Assembly: GCA_003511825.1 (NCBI GenBank)
Contig: DOIU01000154.1
Span: 1-14,779 of the forward strand
From: Gammaproteobacteria bacterium
Lineage (GTDB): Bacteria > Pseudomonadota > Gammaproteobacteria > Granulosicoccales > Granulosicoccaceae
Length of the DNA stretch: 14,779 bases
Reading direction: 5' to 3'
The notes beneath the pieces are model-generated. The model saw only the letters and a program-made list of their open reading frames with translations. It made no database searches and was not told where the DNA came from. Shown here piece after piece: positions 6,407-13,064 of this stretch. A program made the translations under genes and the position numbers. Every line of letters starts with the position of its first letter. Positions within the stretch are counted from its first letter, which is position 1.

Positions 6407-8587
6407 CTATTGATCGGCTTTCTTGTCGCGTCGGTATTGGTGCAGCAATGGCTCTGTGTAGCCGTTAGGCTGTGCGCGCCCTTTCAGCACCAGATCAAGC
6501 GCGGCTCGATACGCGACCGAGTTATAGGCTGGTGCCATGGCTTCATAGTTCGGATCGTCTGCGTTCTGTTCATCGACCACGCGTGCCATTTTCTCAAATG
6601 CGGCTGTGATTTGTGTCTCTGTGCACACGTCATGATGCAGCCAGTTAGCCATGTGTTGGCTGGAAATACGCAACGTAGCGCGGTCTTCCATCAGGCCGAC
6701 ATTGTTGATGTCAGGTACTTTAGAGCAGCCCACGCCCGCATCAATCCAACGCACGACGTAGCCAAGGATGCCCTGTGCGTTGTTGTCGAGTTCATCTTCA
6801 ATGTCTTTGGTGCTCAGTTGCGATGGGTCGCTCATCAGCGGCACTGTGAGGATTTTGTCCAGATCTGCGCGTGCACGGCTCTTCAAGGTTTGTTGACGCT
6901 CAGCGACATCGACCAAATGGTAGTGCATGGCATGCAATGTGGCCGCCGTGGGTGATGGTACCCAAGCCGTATTGGCGCCGGTCTCGGGGTGTGCGCGCTT
7001 GGTGTCGACCATGGCTTTCATGAGATCGGGCATGGCCCACATGCCTTTGCCGATCTGTGCTTTGCCTTGCATACCGCAAGCAAGCCCAATATCAACGTTC
7101 CAATCTTCGTAGGCAGCAATCCAAGGTTCCAGCTTGATCTGCCCCTTGGGCAGCATGGGGCCGGCTTCCATGCTGGTGTGGATTTCGTCGCCGGTGCGGT
7201 CCAGAAAGCCGGTATTAATGAAGATCAGACGCTCTTGGCAGGCGCGTATACAGGCTTTGAGATTGACGGTCGTGCGACGCTCTTCGTCCATCACGCCAAT
7301 CTTGAGGGTGTTCTTCGCCAGACCGAGGGCGGCTTCAATGCGATCAAACAGGGTGTTAGCGAGTGCGACTTCTTCGGGACCGTGCATCTTGGGTTTGACG
7401 ATGTACATGCTGCCAGTGCGGCTGTTGCGATACTGACCTTTGCCTTTGAGGTCGTAGAGTGCGATTAAACTCGTGATCATGCCGTCGAGCATACCTTCGG
7501 GCACTTCATTGCCGTTGGCGTCCAGCACGGCGTCGGTGGTCATGAGGTGACCGACGTTGCGTACCAGCATGGTGCTGCGTCCGGGCAAGGTTAAATCACT
7601 GCCATCTGCCGCCGTAAATGTGAGGTCGGCGTTCAGTCGCCGGGTAACGGTAGAGTCGCCCTTGATGAGTTCTGCACTCAGATCGCCACGCATCAATCCC
7701 AACCAATTGCGATACACTTGCACTTTGTCTTCGCCATCAACTGCAGCGACAGAATCTTCGCAATCTTGGATCGTGGTGACGGCGGACTCCATCACAACAT
7801 CTTTGACGCCGGCTGGATGATCCTTGCCGACGGGATGGGCAGCGTCAATCAACAGTTGAATGTGCAAACCGTTGTGTTTCAGCAGCAAAGTGCTGGGCGA
7901 CGCCAAATCGTCGTAGCCAGCAAAGTGCTCAGGATTGGTTAAGCCAACCTCTTCGTCGGCACCTAAGGCTGCGCGCAGTGTCGCCTGATCACCTTCCCTG
8001 GCAATGCGATAGGCGGTCACATTGGCGTGGCTGCCACTGGCCAAGGGTACCGCTTGATCCAGGAAAGCCATGGCCATTTCAATGACTTTTTGCCCGCGTG
8101 CGGGGTTGTAAGCCTTGCCCTTCTCTGCCCCACCCTCGTCAGCAATAATATCGCTGCCGTAAATGGCGTCGTAGAGGCTACCCCAGCGAGCGTTTGCGGC
8201 ATTCAATGCGTAGCGCGCATTGTTGACCGGTACGACCAATTGCGGGCCGGCAATCGTCGCAATTTCGGCGTCGACATCTGTCGTGGTGATGGTGAAGTCG
8301 TCGCCTTCTTCGAGTAGATAGCCGATGTCTTGCAAAAACGCTTTATAGGCGACGGGGTCGTGTGCCTGACCTTTACGCGCCACGTGCCATTCGTCAATAC
8401 GCGCTTGCAAATCATCGCGTTTTTGCAGCAGAGCTTGATTCTGCGGTCCCAGCTCAGCAACGATGTTTTCAAACGATTGCCAAAACGCTGCGGTGTCCAC
8501 GCCAACCTCGGGCGCGATGTCTTGTTCCACCAGATCGTAAAGTGCCTTGGCAATTTTTAGGTTACCGGCTGTGACTCGTTCAGACAT
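6407..8587 (-). CDS. glcB: Malate synthase G
   Basis: Condenses glyoxylate with acetyl-CoA to malate, the second step of the glyoxylate shunt and also the route for glycolate-derived glyoxylate; cytoplasmic and monomeric in its family. The 726 residues match the G isoform (E. coli 723) rather than the shorter A isoform. Active-site residues are visible: Glu277 (QDCEDSVAAVDGEDK), Arg343 (LVRNVGHLM), Glu435 (GVMDEERRTT), Asp463 (FLDRTGDEIH) and Asp635 within CSKVPDINNVGLMEDRA, beside Cys621, which is oxidation-prone in this family. The signature NPNGYTEP-like end is present as QPNGYTEPLLHQYRR. The ATG has a GAGAGAG purine run upstream. The gene lies 48 bp downstream of a GntR/FCD regulator on the same strand and 62 bp upstream of pckA, suggesting a gntR-glcB-pckA transcription unit. 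Confidence 0.98.
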   Translation of the reverse strand: MSERVTAGNLKIAKALYDLVEQDIAPEVGVDTAAFWQSFENIVAELGPQNQALLQKRDDLQARIDEWHVARKGQAHDPVAYKAFLQDIGYLLEEGDDFTITTTDVDAEIATIAGPQLVVPVNNARYALNAANARWGSLYDAIYGSDIIADEGGAEKGKAYNPARGQKVIEMAMAFLDQAVPLASGSHANVTAYRIAREGDQATLRAALGADEEVGLTNPEHFAGYDDLASPSTLLLKHNGLHIQLLIDAAHPVGKDHPAGVKDVVMESAVTTIQDCEDSVAAVDGEDKVQVYRNWLGLMRGDLSAELIKGDSTVTRRLNADLTFTAADGSDLTLPGRSTMLVRNVGHLMTTDAVLDANGNEVPEGMLDGMITSLIALYDLKGKGQYRNSRTGSMYIVKPKMHGPEEVALANTLFDRIEAALGLAKNTLKIGVMDEERRTTVNLKACIRACQERLIFINTGFLDRTGDEIHTSMEAGPMLPKGQIKLEPWIAAYEDWNVDIGLACGMQGKAQIGKGMWAMPDLMKAMVDTKRAHPETGANTAWVPSPTAATLHAMHYHLVDVAERQQTLKSRARADLDKILTVPLMSDPSQLSTKDIEDELDNNAQGILGYVVRWIDAGVGCSKVPDINNVGLMEDRATLRISSQHMANWLHHDVCTETQITAAFEKMARVVDEQNADDPNYEAMAPAYNSVAYRAALDLVLKGRAQPNGYTEPLLHQYRRDKKADQ

Positions 8588-8635
8588 AGTGCTTACTCTC
8601 TCGCTATAGATGTAACAGTGATTAACCGATCAGGG

Positions 8636-9328
8636 CTATGCTGTTAGGGATGAATCATCCGTAAAACTCTTTTTGGCGTGTTCGCGGGCCGCACGAATAT
8701 GATGGCGCATCATCACTTCGGCCATTTCACCGTCGCGCCGGGTGATGGCGGCGACAATCTCTGAGTGCTCTATCAACGCCTGATCGGGCCGAGGCCCAGA
8801 ACCGCTGAATTTTCGGCGGTAAAAATGCACGAGCTCGAACAAATCGCGCGACAAAATACGAATGAGGCGCTGATTATGACTGCCGAGCACAATGCTTGAA
8901 TGAAAATCAAAGTCCAGTGACTGGTATTTTTTTTCTGCAATTGGCTTGCAAAACGACCGCTGGTGAGCCAACAGTTCGTGCATATTATCCAATTCGGCCG
9001 TGGTCATGTGCTGAGCAGCCAGACGAGCGGCCAAGCCTTCAAGAGATTCTCTAACTTGATAGATCTCCAACAGGCTGGCGTTTGACAACGAGATAACCCG
9101 CGCGCCGAGGTTGGCCTGACGCTCCACCAGATTGGAGCTTTCCAGCTTTGCGATCGCTTCGCGCAATGAGCTGCGGCTAACACCGTAGGTTTTCGCCAAC
9201 TCAGGCTCACTGATTTTGCTGCCTGGTTCAAGGTCGCCATCGAGAATCGCGGCTCTGAGCTGTGTGTACACGCGATCGGCGAGTGTTTTGGGTTGTTTGT
9301 CCTGAGTGTGTGAGAAGCCGGAATCCAT
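8636..9328 (-). CDS. GntR-family transcriptional regulator, FCD (FadR/GlcC-like) subfamily
   Basis: A 230-residue DNA-binding regulator. Residues 16-80 form the GntR winged helix (LADRVYTQLRAAILDGDL, then PGSKISEPELAKTYGVSRSS and LREAIAKLESSNLVE). Residues 86-215 form an all-helical FCD effector domain. The FCD metal/ligand set is present as Asp139 and His143 (LDFDFHSS), His188 (EHSEIVAAI) and His210 (RHHIRAARE). The family senses small carboxylates such as lactate, glycolate, gluconate or acyl-CoA. Lying directly upstream of glcB and pckA, it most likely controls C2/glyoxylate metabolism, as GlcC does in E. coli; the effector itself is not deducible. There is no strong Shine-Dalgarno before the ATG, but upstream codons offer no better start. 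A TTGACA-type promoter and a palindrome lie upstream. Confidence 0.93.
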   Translation of the reverse strand: MDSGFSHTQDKQPKTLADRVYTQLRAAILDGDLEPGSKISEPELAKTYGVSRSSLREAIAKLESSNLVERQANLGARVISLSNASLLEIYQVRESLEGLAARLAAQHMTTAELDNMHELLAHQRSFCKPIAEKKYQSLDFDFHSSIVLGSHNQRLIRILSRDLFELVHFYRRKFSGSGPRPDQALIEHSEIVAAITRRDGEMAEVMMRHHIRAAREHAKKSFTDDSSLTA

Positions 9329-9381
9329 TTGTACGCTGTTGCTTCGTCGGGCCTGTGACTGCCTTGAAAAAAAGTGTCGAA

Positions 9382-9410
9382 ATTAAGGCGACAGATCAAG
9401 CATTTGTCAA
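9382..9410 (-). promoter_or_regulatory. Sigma-70-like promoter of gntR (probably also glcB-pckA)
   Basis: On the minus strand a perfect TTGACA (9410-9405) is followed after 17 bases by CTTAAT (9387-9382), four of six matches to the -10 consensus. The transcript would start near 9375, giving a leader of about 47 bases. An inverted repeat TGTCG (9375-9379) and CGACA (9389-9393) straddles the -10 box and could be a repressor half-site pair. Confidence 0.6.
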
Positions 9411-9433
9411 GCGCAAAGGGCAATTTCAGCGGT

Positions 9434-9457
9434 AATATTCGGAATATTGTCGACAAT
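9434..9457. promoter_or_regulatory. Palindromic operator candidate upstream of gntR
   Basis: ATTGTCGACAAT (9446-9457) is a perfect 12-bp palindrome of the TTGT..ACAA form common for FCD-type GntR regulators. It overlaps a second symmetric element, AATATTCGGAATATT (9434-9448). It lies about 36 bp upstream of the -35 box of gntR. That position would suit activation, looping with a promoter-proximal site, or control of a transcript not recognised here. Assignment to the neighbouring GntR protein is inference. Confidence 0.55.
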
Positions 9458-9500
9458 CCAAGGTTGTCCATGCAGAAATCGGGGCTTTTTAGCAAAGCGT

Positions 9501-11693
9501 CTAGGGATTTAGGCGATCCAGTGCACGCGCGCGATAGCGCCGGATTGCCAATGTATCCAAAGTTGTGAGGTCGAGTTGGAGGTCTGCCGCCAGCCCACTG
9601 CCGACCAACAGGCGATAGTCTTCAATCCCTTCGGCAAAGCCTTCCCAGCGACGGCTGGTCACAAGATCCCCGGTTTTTTCGTAGACAACGGCAAAATCCG
9701 GGCGCCGACCGTCAAAATCATCCCAGACTGAGCTGCCGGTTGAATCGCTGTAAGACCAGAACCCCACGCCATTGGCACCGAGCTGCCAGGCCCACCAGCC
9801 TTGTGCCCGGTAGTCGGCGATGGGGTCGGAAAATTTCGCTGGCACGGGAGGATTGTGGTAGAAGCCCCAGCGATTTCTGTGCTGTTTGAAATAGGGTCGT
9901 CCTTCTTCGCGCGCAAATGACAGCATCGGTTGCCAGGTATCGATTAAGTTGTCTAGGGCGTTCAACTGCTCCGCTGTAGAAGGATGGGTGTGCGTGGTGA
10001 TGGGGTTGGCATAGATCCGCGCCTCAGGCAAGGCATTACATATAGCGTCGGCGACGGCGACCAGAGCGTCGAGTCCGGGACCGCTGGGTTCATCCAGCGG
10101 ATACAACTCCCAGTCATCATACGCATAGCCGGCATTTTCCATCAGTTGGGCTATTTGGTGAAGCCACAGTATCAGGCGTTCGCGAGCCGACGCGCTCAGA
10201 TGGGTTTTTTGCGTGCTGAGGCCCAGGGGGTTATGACGTAACGTCCACCCCAGATAGAGACGCACACGACCCTGACCTCGGTAAAGCTTCAAATCAGCGT
10301 TGAGTCGCTTTTCACGGTATTGTTCAAGCCTGCCGTCCAATGCCAAGCCAGGGATATTGTCGGGATGCAGCGTCCACACATTGACATAATGAGCGCGTTG
10401 ATCCTTGACAGCCAACTCGGCATCCGACCAGATCGGCTGGTCACTGGTGTAACCCCAGACGGTCGCTTCCATCGGTGCGGGTGAAAGGCTTGTTGCATCA
10501 GCGACATCGATAGTGATGGTATAGCGGGTCGATTGATCGGGGCTTCCTCCCCAAGACAGATCGAGTGTCGCCTTGTGTTTTCCAGGCGCAAATTGCGTGA
10601 GATCGAGTTTGCACCAGATCAGCGTCGGCCACCCTGACTGCAGTTTTAAGGTGTTATCTGACAATGGTGGTAAAGGATCAAATGCAACGTCGCCTTCTGC
10701 GGTCACGATATGTTCGAGGCGCAACCATTGGGCGTCATTCGCCTTAAGGCCGGACGTGCGAAGGGTTACATCTCGCAGTCCCATACCGGCGTCATACAAT
10801 CCGATGGCAAAGGTTTCGAACTCGCTGTTGGTCCCAAGGACCTGAATATGACGGTTGTCTGCGTCGATGGCGTCGGGCCCCAGGGTATCCATGCGGTGTC
10901 GCCAGGGGTCGGCGACCCAGCTGATGACGCGATCGCGACCAAACGCTTCACGCCACGCCATTTTGCTTTGGCTGCGGTCGGTCGCACGCAAGGCCATATT
11001 GACGCGCAATCGTCCGGCCGCGTGCGAACGAATCGCCTCTAGTGTCTCGGCATCGACGACCTCCGTGGGTGGATTGCGACGTGTGAGGCTGGCATCAGGC
11101 ACGAATTCAATCTCATCCAGATGGACGTGACTGGTTCGCGCATGCAGCACAATGACCAAGCGCTGGCCGACGTCGGTCACAGGCACCTCTAACCAGTAAT
11201 TGCGTTTATCGGCGAGGGTGAGGTTGGGACGTTCTTGATAACTGCCAACGACGACCATGCCCTCTGGGCGATCGCTGTAGACGTCAATTTGACGAGGCAG
11301 TGCCGAGTCTGCATATAAACCATGGCCCGCATGGATGCGCACGCGACCTGATGCTCGCGAAGATGACGCGCGACGCGCATCGATCACCACGGGCGTATGG
11401 CCGAACCAACCCACCGATTCACGGTGAGTCCACATCGGCGGTGGAATCAGCGCCCCATCGACCAACTGATGGCGGTCGCTGTCGTCTGCGTTGCCTTGGT
11501 AATTAGGTTTGGGCAAAAAACCTTCCACGTGCAGTGGCTCGCGGTTGGCTGAGACTTTTGCGGTGAGTTGGTCTGAGACGCCCAGGAACAGGCGTTCAAC
11601 GTAACGCTGGCCACGTTCAACGATCTCTGTGTCACAGCCGCTGATCAGTGGAACAATCAGCGCCAACACCAGCACACGCAACAGACTCTGCAT
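9501..11693 (-). CDS. Large lipoprotein with GH123/DUF4091-like C-terminal domain
   Basis: A 730-residue secreted lipoprotein of unproven function. The N-terminus has a short hydrophobic signal and a lipobox LISGC with the lipidated Cys20. Asp21 follows at +2, which in E. coli keeps lipoproteins in the inner membrane facing the periplasm. Residues about 55-200 look like a beta-rich, galactose-binding-type module (ending VHLDEIEFVPD), and 230-400 form further beta-rich segments. The C-terminal part (about 405-700) resembles DUF4091/GH123-type barrels: WELYPLDEPSGPG with adjacent Asp534-Glu535, then GWWAWQLGANGVGFWSYSD, SSVWDDFDGRRPDFAVVY and SRRWEGFAEGIEDYRLL. In GH123 an adjacent Asp-Glu pair supports N-acetylgalactosaminidase chemistry, so Asp534-Glu535 is the candidate active site. 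The substrate is unknown. GGAGAG lies 5 bases before the ATG. It is divergent from the small His-rich lipoprotein, and no sugar transporter or other glycosidase is adjacent. Confidence 0.85.
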   Translation of the reverse strand: MQSLLRVLVLALIVPLISGCDTEIVERGQRYVERLFLGVSDQLTAKVSANREPLHVEGFLPKPNYQGNADDSDRHQLVDGALIPPPMWTHRESVGWFGHTPVVIDARRASSSRASGRVRIHAGHGLYADSALPRQIDVYSDRPEGMVVVGSYQERPNLTLADKRNYWLEVPVTDVGQRLVIVLHARTSHVHLDEIEFVPDASLTRRNPPTEVVDAETLEAIRSHAAGRLRVNMALRATDRSQSKMAWREAFGRDRVISWVADPWRHRMDTLGPDAIDADNRHIQVLGTNSEFETFAIGLYDAGMGLRDVTLRTSGLKANDAQWLRLEHIVTAEGDVAFDPLPPLSDNTLKLQSGWPTLIWCKLDLTQFAPGKHKATLDLSWGGSPDQSTRYTITIDVADATSLSPAPMEATVWGYTSDQPIWSDAELAVKDQRAHYVNVWTLHPDNIPGLALDGRLEQYREKRLNADLKLYRGQGRVRLYLGWTLRHNPLGLSTQKTHLSASARERLILWLHQIAQLMENAGYAYDDWELYPLDEPSGPGLDALVAVADAICNALPEARIYANPITTHTHPSTAEQLNALDNLIDTWQPMLSFAREEGRPYFKQHRNRWGFYHNPPVPAKFSDPIADYRAQGWWAWQLGANGVGFWSYSDSTGSSVWDDFDGRRPDFAVVYEKTGDLVTSRRWEGFAEGIEDYRLLVGSGLAADLQLDLTTLDTLAIRRYRARALDRLNP

Positions 11694-11747
11694 TCAGGCT
11701 CTCCACCCATGGTCAAGAATAGCGGGCCATTATCTGTCAAGGACTCC

Positions 11748-11768
11748 GTCTATGACTACCCAATAGAC
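11748..11768. repeat. Inverted repeat between two divergent lipoprotein genes
   Basis: GTCTAT (11748-11753) and ATAGAC (11763-11768) form perfect 6-bp arms 9 bases apart in the 152-bp gap between the divergent lipoprotein genes. It may be an operator. No convincing paired -35/-10 was found beside it, although TTGACA occurs on the minus strand at 11740-11735. Confidence 0.35.
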
Positions 11769-11845
11769 ATTGCGGGGCGTTCAGGCTGGATTAAGCGAGC
11801 TGGGCCTAGCCTGTACGGGTATTCATTTTCATGACAGGCTTGCTC

Positions 11846-12052
11846 ATGACAAACAAACTGTTTCGCAGTGCGGCGGGCATTGCCCTAATGGCATCGATGC
11901 TCTTTCTCAGTGGTTGCCATCTCATTGGTGCTCATGGCAGCTTACACGTCGGGCATGGGCATCATGGCGGCTATCATGCGCATCCTCATCGCGGGCATGC
12001 GCCTTACCGAGGGCGTGTCCATCATACGCATGGGCGGCATTACCGGCATTGA
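11846..12052 (+). CDS. Small His-rich lipoprotein
   Basis: A 68-residue precursor with a Lys/Arg n-region, a hydrophobic stretch (AAGIALMASMLF) and a clear lipobox LSGC. Cleavage at that Cys leaves a mature peptide of 45 residues, of which 15 are His and many of the rest Gly, Arg and Tyr (for example HVGHGHHGGYHAHPHRGH). The residue after Cys is His, so the E. coli rule predicts sorting to the outer membrane. Such a composition suggests binding of Ni, Zn, Cu or another metal, or buffering in the periplasm; no enzymatic domain is possible at this size. An alternative ATG 15 bases upstream (11831) adds five residues, but AGG sits at better distance from 11846. It is convergent with hslO, whose stop is 13 bp away, and no metal transporter is nearby. 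I do not recognise a named gene. Confidence 0.7.
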   Translation: MTNKLFRSAAGIALMASMLFLSGCHLIGAHGSLHVGHGHHGGYHAHPHRGHAPYRGRVHHTHGRHYRH

Positions 12053-12065
12053 GAGATGACAGCCT

Positions 12066-12914
12066 CTAGGAGGCCGCTGAGGTAAACAACGCCTTCACAT
12101 CTTCGTCGTTAAATCGGTGCTGTGCGTTGCAGAACTCACACGTGACTTCGATCACGCCTTGCTCTTGCAAGATGGCTTGCGCTTCTTGCTTGCCAAGCCC
12201 GAGAATCATTGTCGCCACGCGTTGTCGCGAACAATGACAGAGAAAGCGCAATGACGTCGCAGGAAACACGCGGACGACCTCCTCGTGATACAAACGGTGC
12301 AGCAGATCTTCGACACCGAGGGTAGCGAGTTCCTGCGGTTGCAGCGTCGCAGCCAGTTGTTGGGCGCGATCCCAGCCGTCGGGGTCTTTGCTCACGCCTG
12401 GCAGTTTTTGCAGCAAGAAGCCGGTGACCGCATTGGCGGTGACATGGAACCTCAACTGCGTATCGAGTTGCTCTGAGCGGGCAAAGTAGTGGCACAATGC
12501 GTCGGCCAGCGTTTCACCCTCTAGGGCAACGATACCTTGGTAATCCACCTGGCTTTCCGTGCCGGTGATACTGATTACCATTTGCGCTGAACCCAATACT
12601 GCTGACAAAGGACCCGCTGGGGGTGTGTTGCGCCAGTCAGCCAGCCCTCGCAGGTGTCCTTGTTGTGTCACTTGCACAACCAACAAGCGCACCGGGCCGT
12701 CCCCTTTCACCTGCAAAGTCAGCTTGCCTGAGAACTTGATCGAGGCGCTTAGCAAGGCTGTCGCGGCCATCGCCTCGCCCAACAATCGTTGCACAGTTGT
12801 GGGATAATTGGCACGGGACAGGGCTTCACGCCAAGATTGATCCAGGCGCGCATAAACGCCACGCACATCGGCGGATTCTAATAAAAAGCGCACAAGGACA
12901 TCTTGTTCTGGCAT
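12066..12914 (-). CDS. hslO: Redox-regulated chaperone Hsp33
   Basis: A cytoplasmic holdase chaperone activated by oxidative unfolding and disulfide formation. The 282 residues from MPEQDVLVRFLLE match the usual N-terminus and length of Hsp33 (E. coli about 290). The zinc redox switch is intact: Cys226 and Cys228 (FLCHCSR, CxC) and Cys259 and Cys262 (CEFC, CxxC), the same spacing as E. coli Cys232/234/265/268. The frame stays open for 32 more codons upstream, to 13010, but those residues are not Hsp33-like and run into the divergent gene's leader, so the ATG at 12914-12912 is chosen. AGGA lies 11 bases before it. A TAGAAT -10 box lies about 32 bases upstream. In E. coli hslO adjoins pckA; here the two are in the same neighbourhood but separated by about 5.7 kb. 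Confidence 0.96.
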   Translation of the reverse strand: MPEQDVLVRFLLESADVRGVYARLDQSWREALSRANYPTTVQRLLGEAMAATALLSASIKFSGKLTLQVKGDGPVRLLVVQVTQQGHLRGLADWRNTPPAGPLSAVLGSAQMVISITGTESQVDYQGIVALEGETLADALCHYFARSEQLDTQLRFHVTANAVTGFLLQKLPGVSKDPDGWDRAQQLAATLQPQELATLGVEDLLHRLYHEEVVRVFPATSLRFLCHCSRQRVATMILGLGKQEAQAILQEQGVIEVTCEFCNAQHRFNDEDVKALFTSAAS

Positions 12915-12945
12915 GGGGGCTTGGTTCCTGAAAAAATAGCGCCCT

Positions 12946-12975
12946 ATTCTAACGCGCCTGTTTATGAATACGGAA
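12946..12975 (-). promoter_or_regulatory. Candidate hslO promoter
   Basis: On the minus strand TAGAAT (12951-12946) matches five of six -10 bases and sits 31 bases before the hslO ATG. The best -35 at 18 bases is TTCCGT (12975-12970), which is weak. This supports the downstream start for hslO, since the longer frame would place the promoter inside the coding region. Confidence 0.45.
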
Positions 12976-13064
12976 CAGACGCTTGCGGCGAGGCTGGCAG
13001 CAAGTCGCATCGAACGATGACGATTTGCAATAAGCTCAAGTGCGCATTGAAGAGAACAATCAGG

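Noticed and set aside
6410..6955. 181-codon open frame antisense to glcB
   Set aside because: Fully covered by conserved malate synthase G coding sequence; rich in Cys, His and Val as expected of a shadow frame.
11729..11740. TTGACA with adjacent GATAAT on the minus strand upstream of the large lipoprotein gene
   Set aside because: The two hexamers are directly adjacent, so they cannot serve as -35 and -10 of one promoter, and neither has a partner at correct spacing.
11770..12069. 99-codon open frame overlapping the His-rich lipoprotein in another frame
   Set aside because: No ribosome site, no recognisable domain, and it competes with a frame that has a clear signal peptide and lipobox.
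12062..12074. GCCTC-TAG-GAGGC hairpin at the end of hslO
   Set aside because: Only five base pairs with a 3-base loop, overlaps the stop codon, and has no T-tract; not supportable as a terminator.
12915..13010. 32-codon upstream extension of hslO
   Set aside because: Hsp33 proteins start at the MPEQ-like segment; the extension has no family similarity and contains the likely promoter.
12903..13064. 54-codon upstream extension of dppA in an open frame
   Set aside because: The added residues precede a complete Sec signal peptide, are unlike DppA, and overlap the hslO start and its promoter. The ATG at 13065 fits the family.
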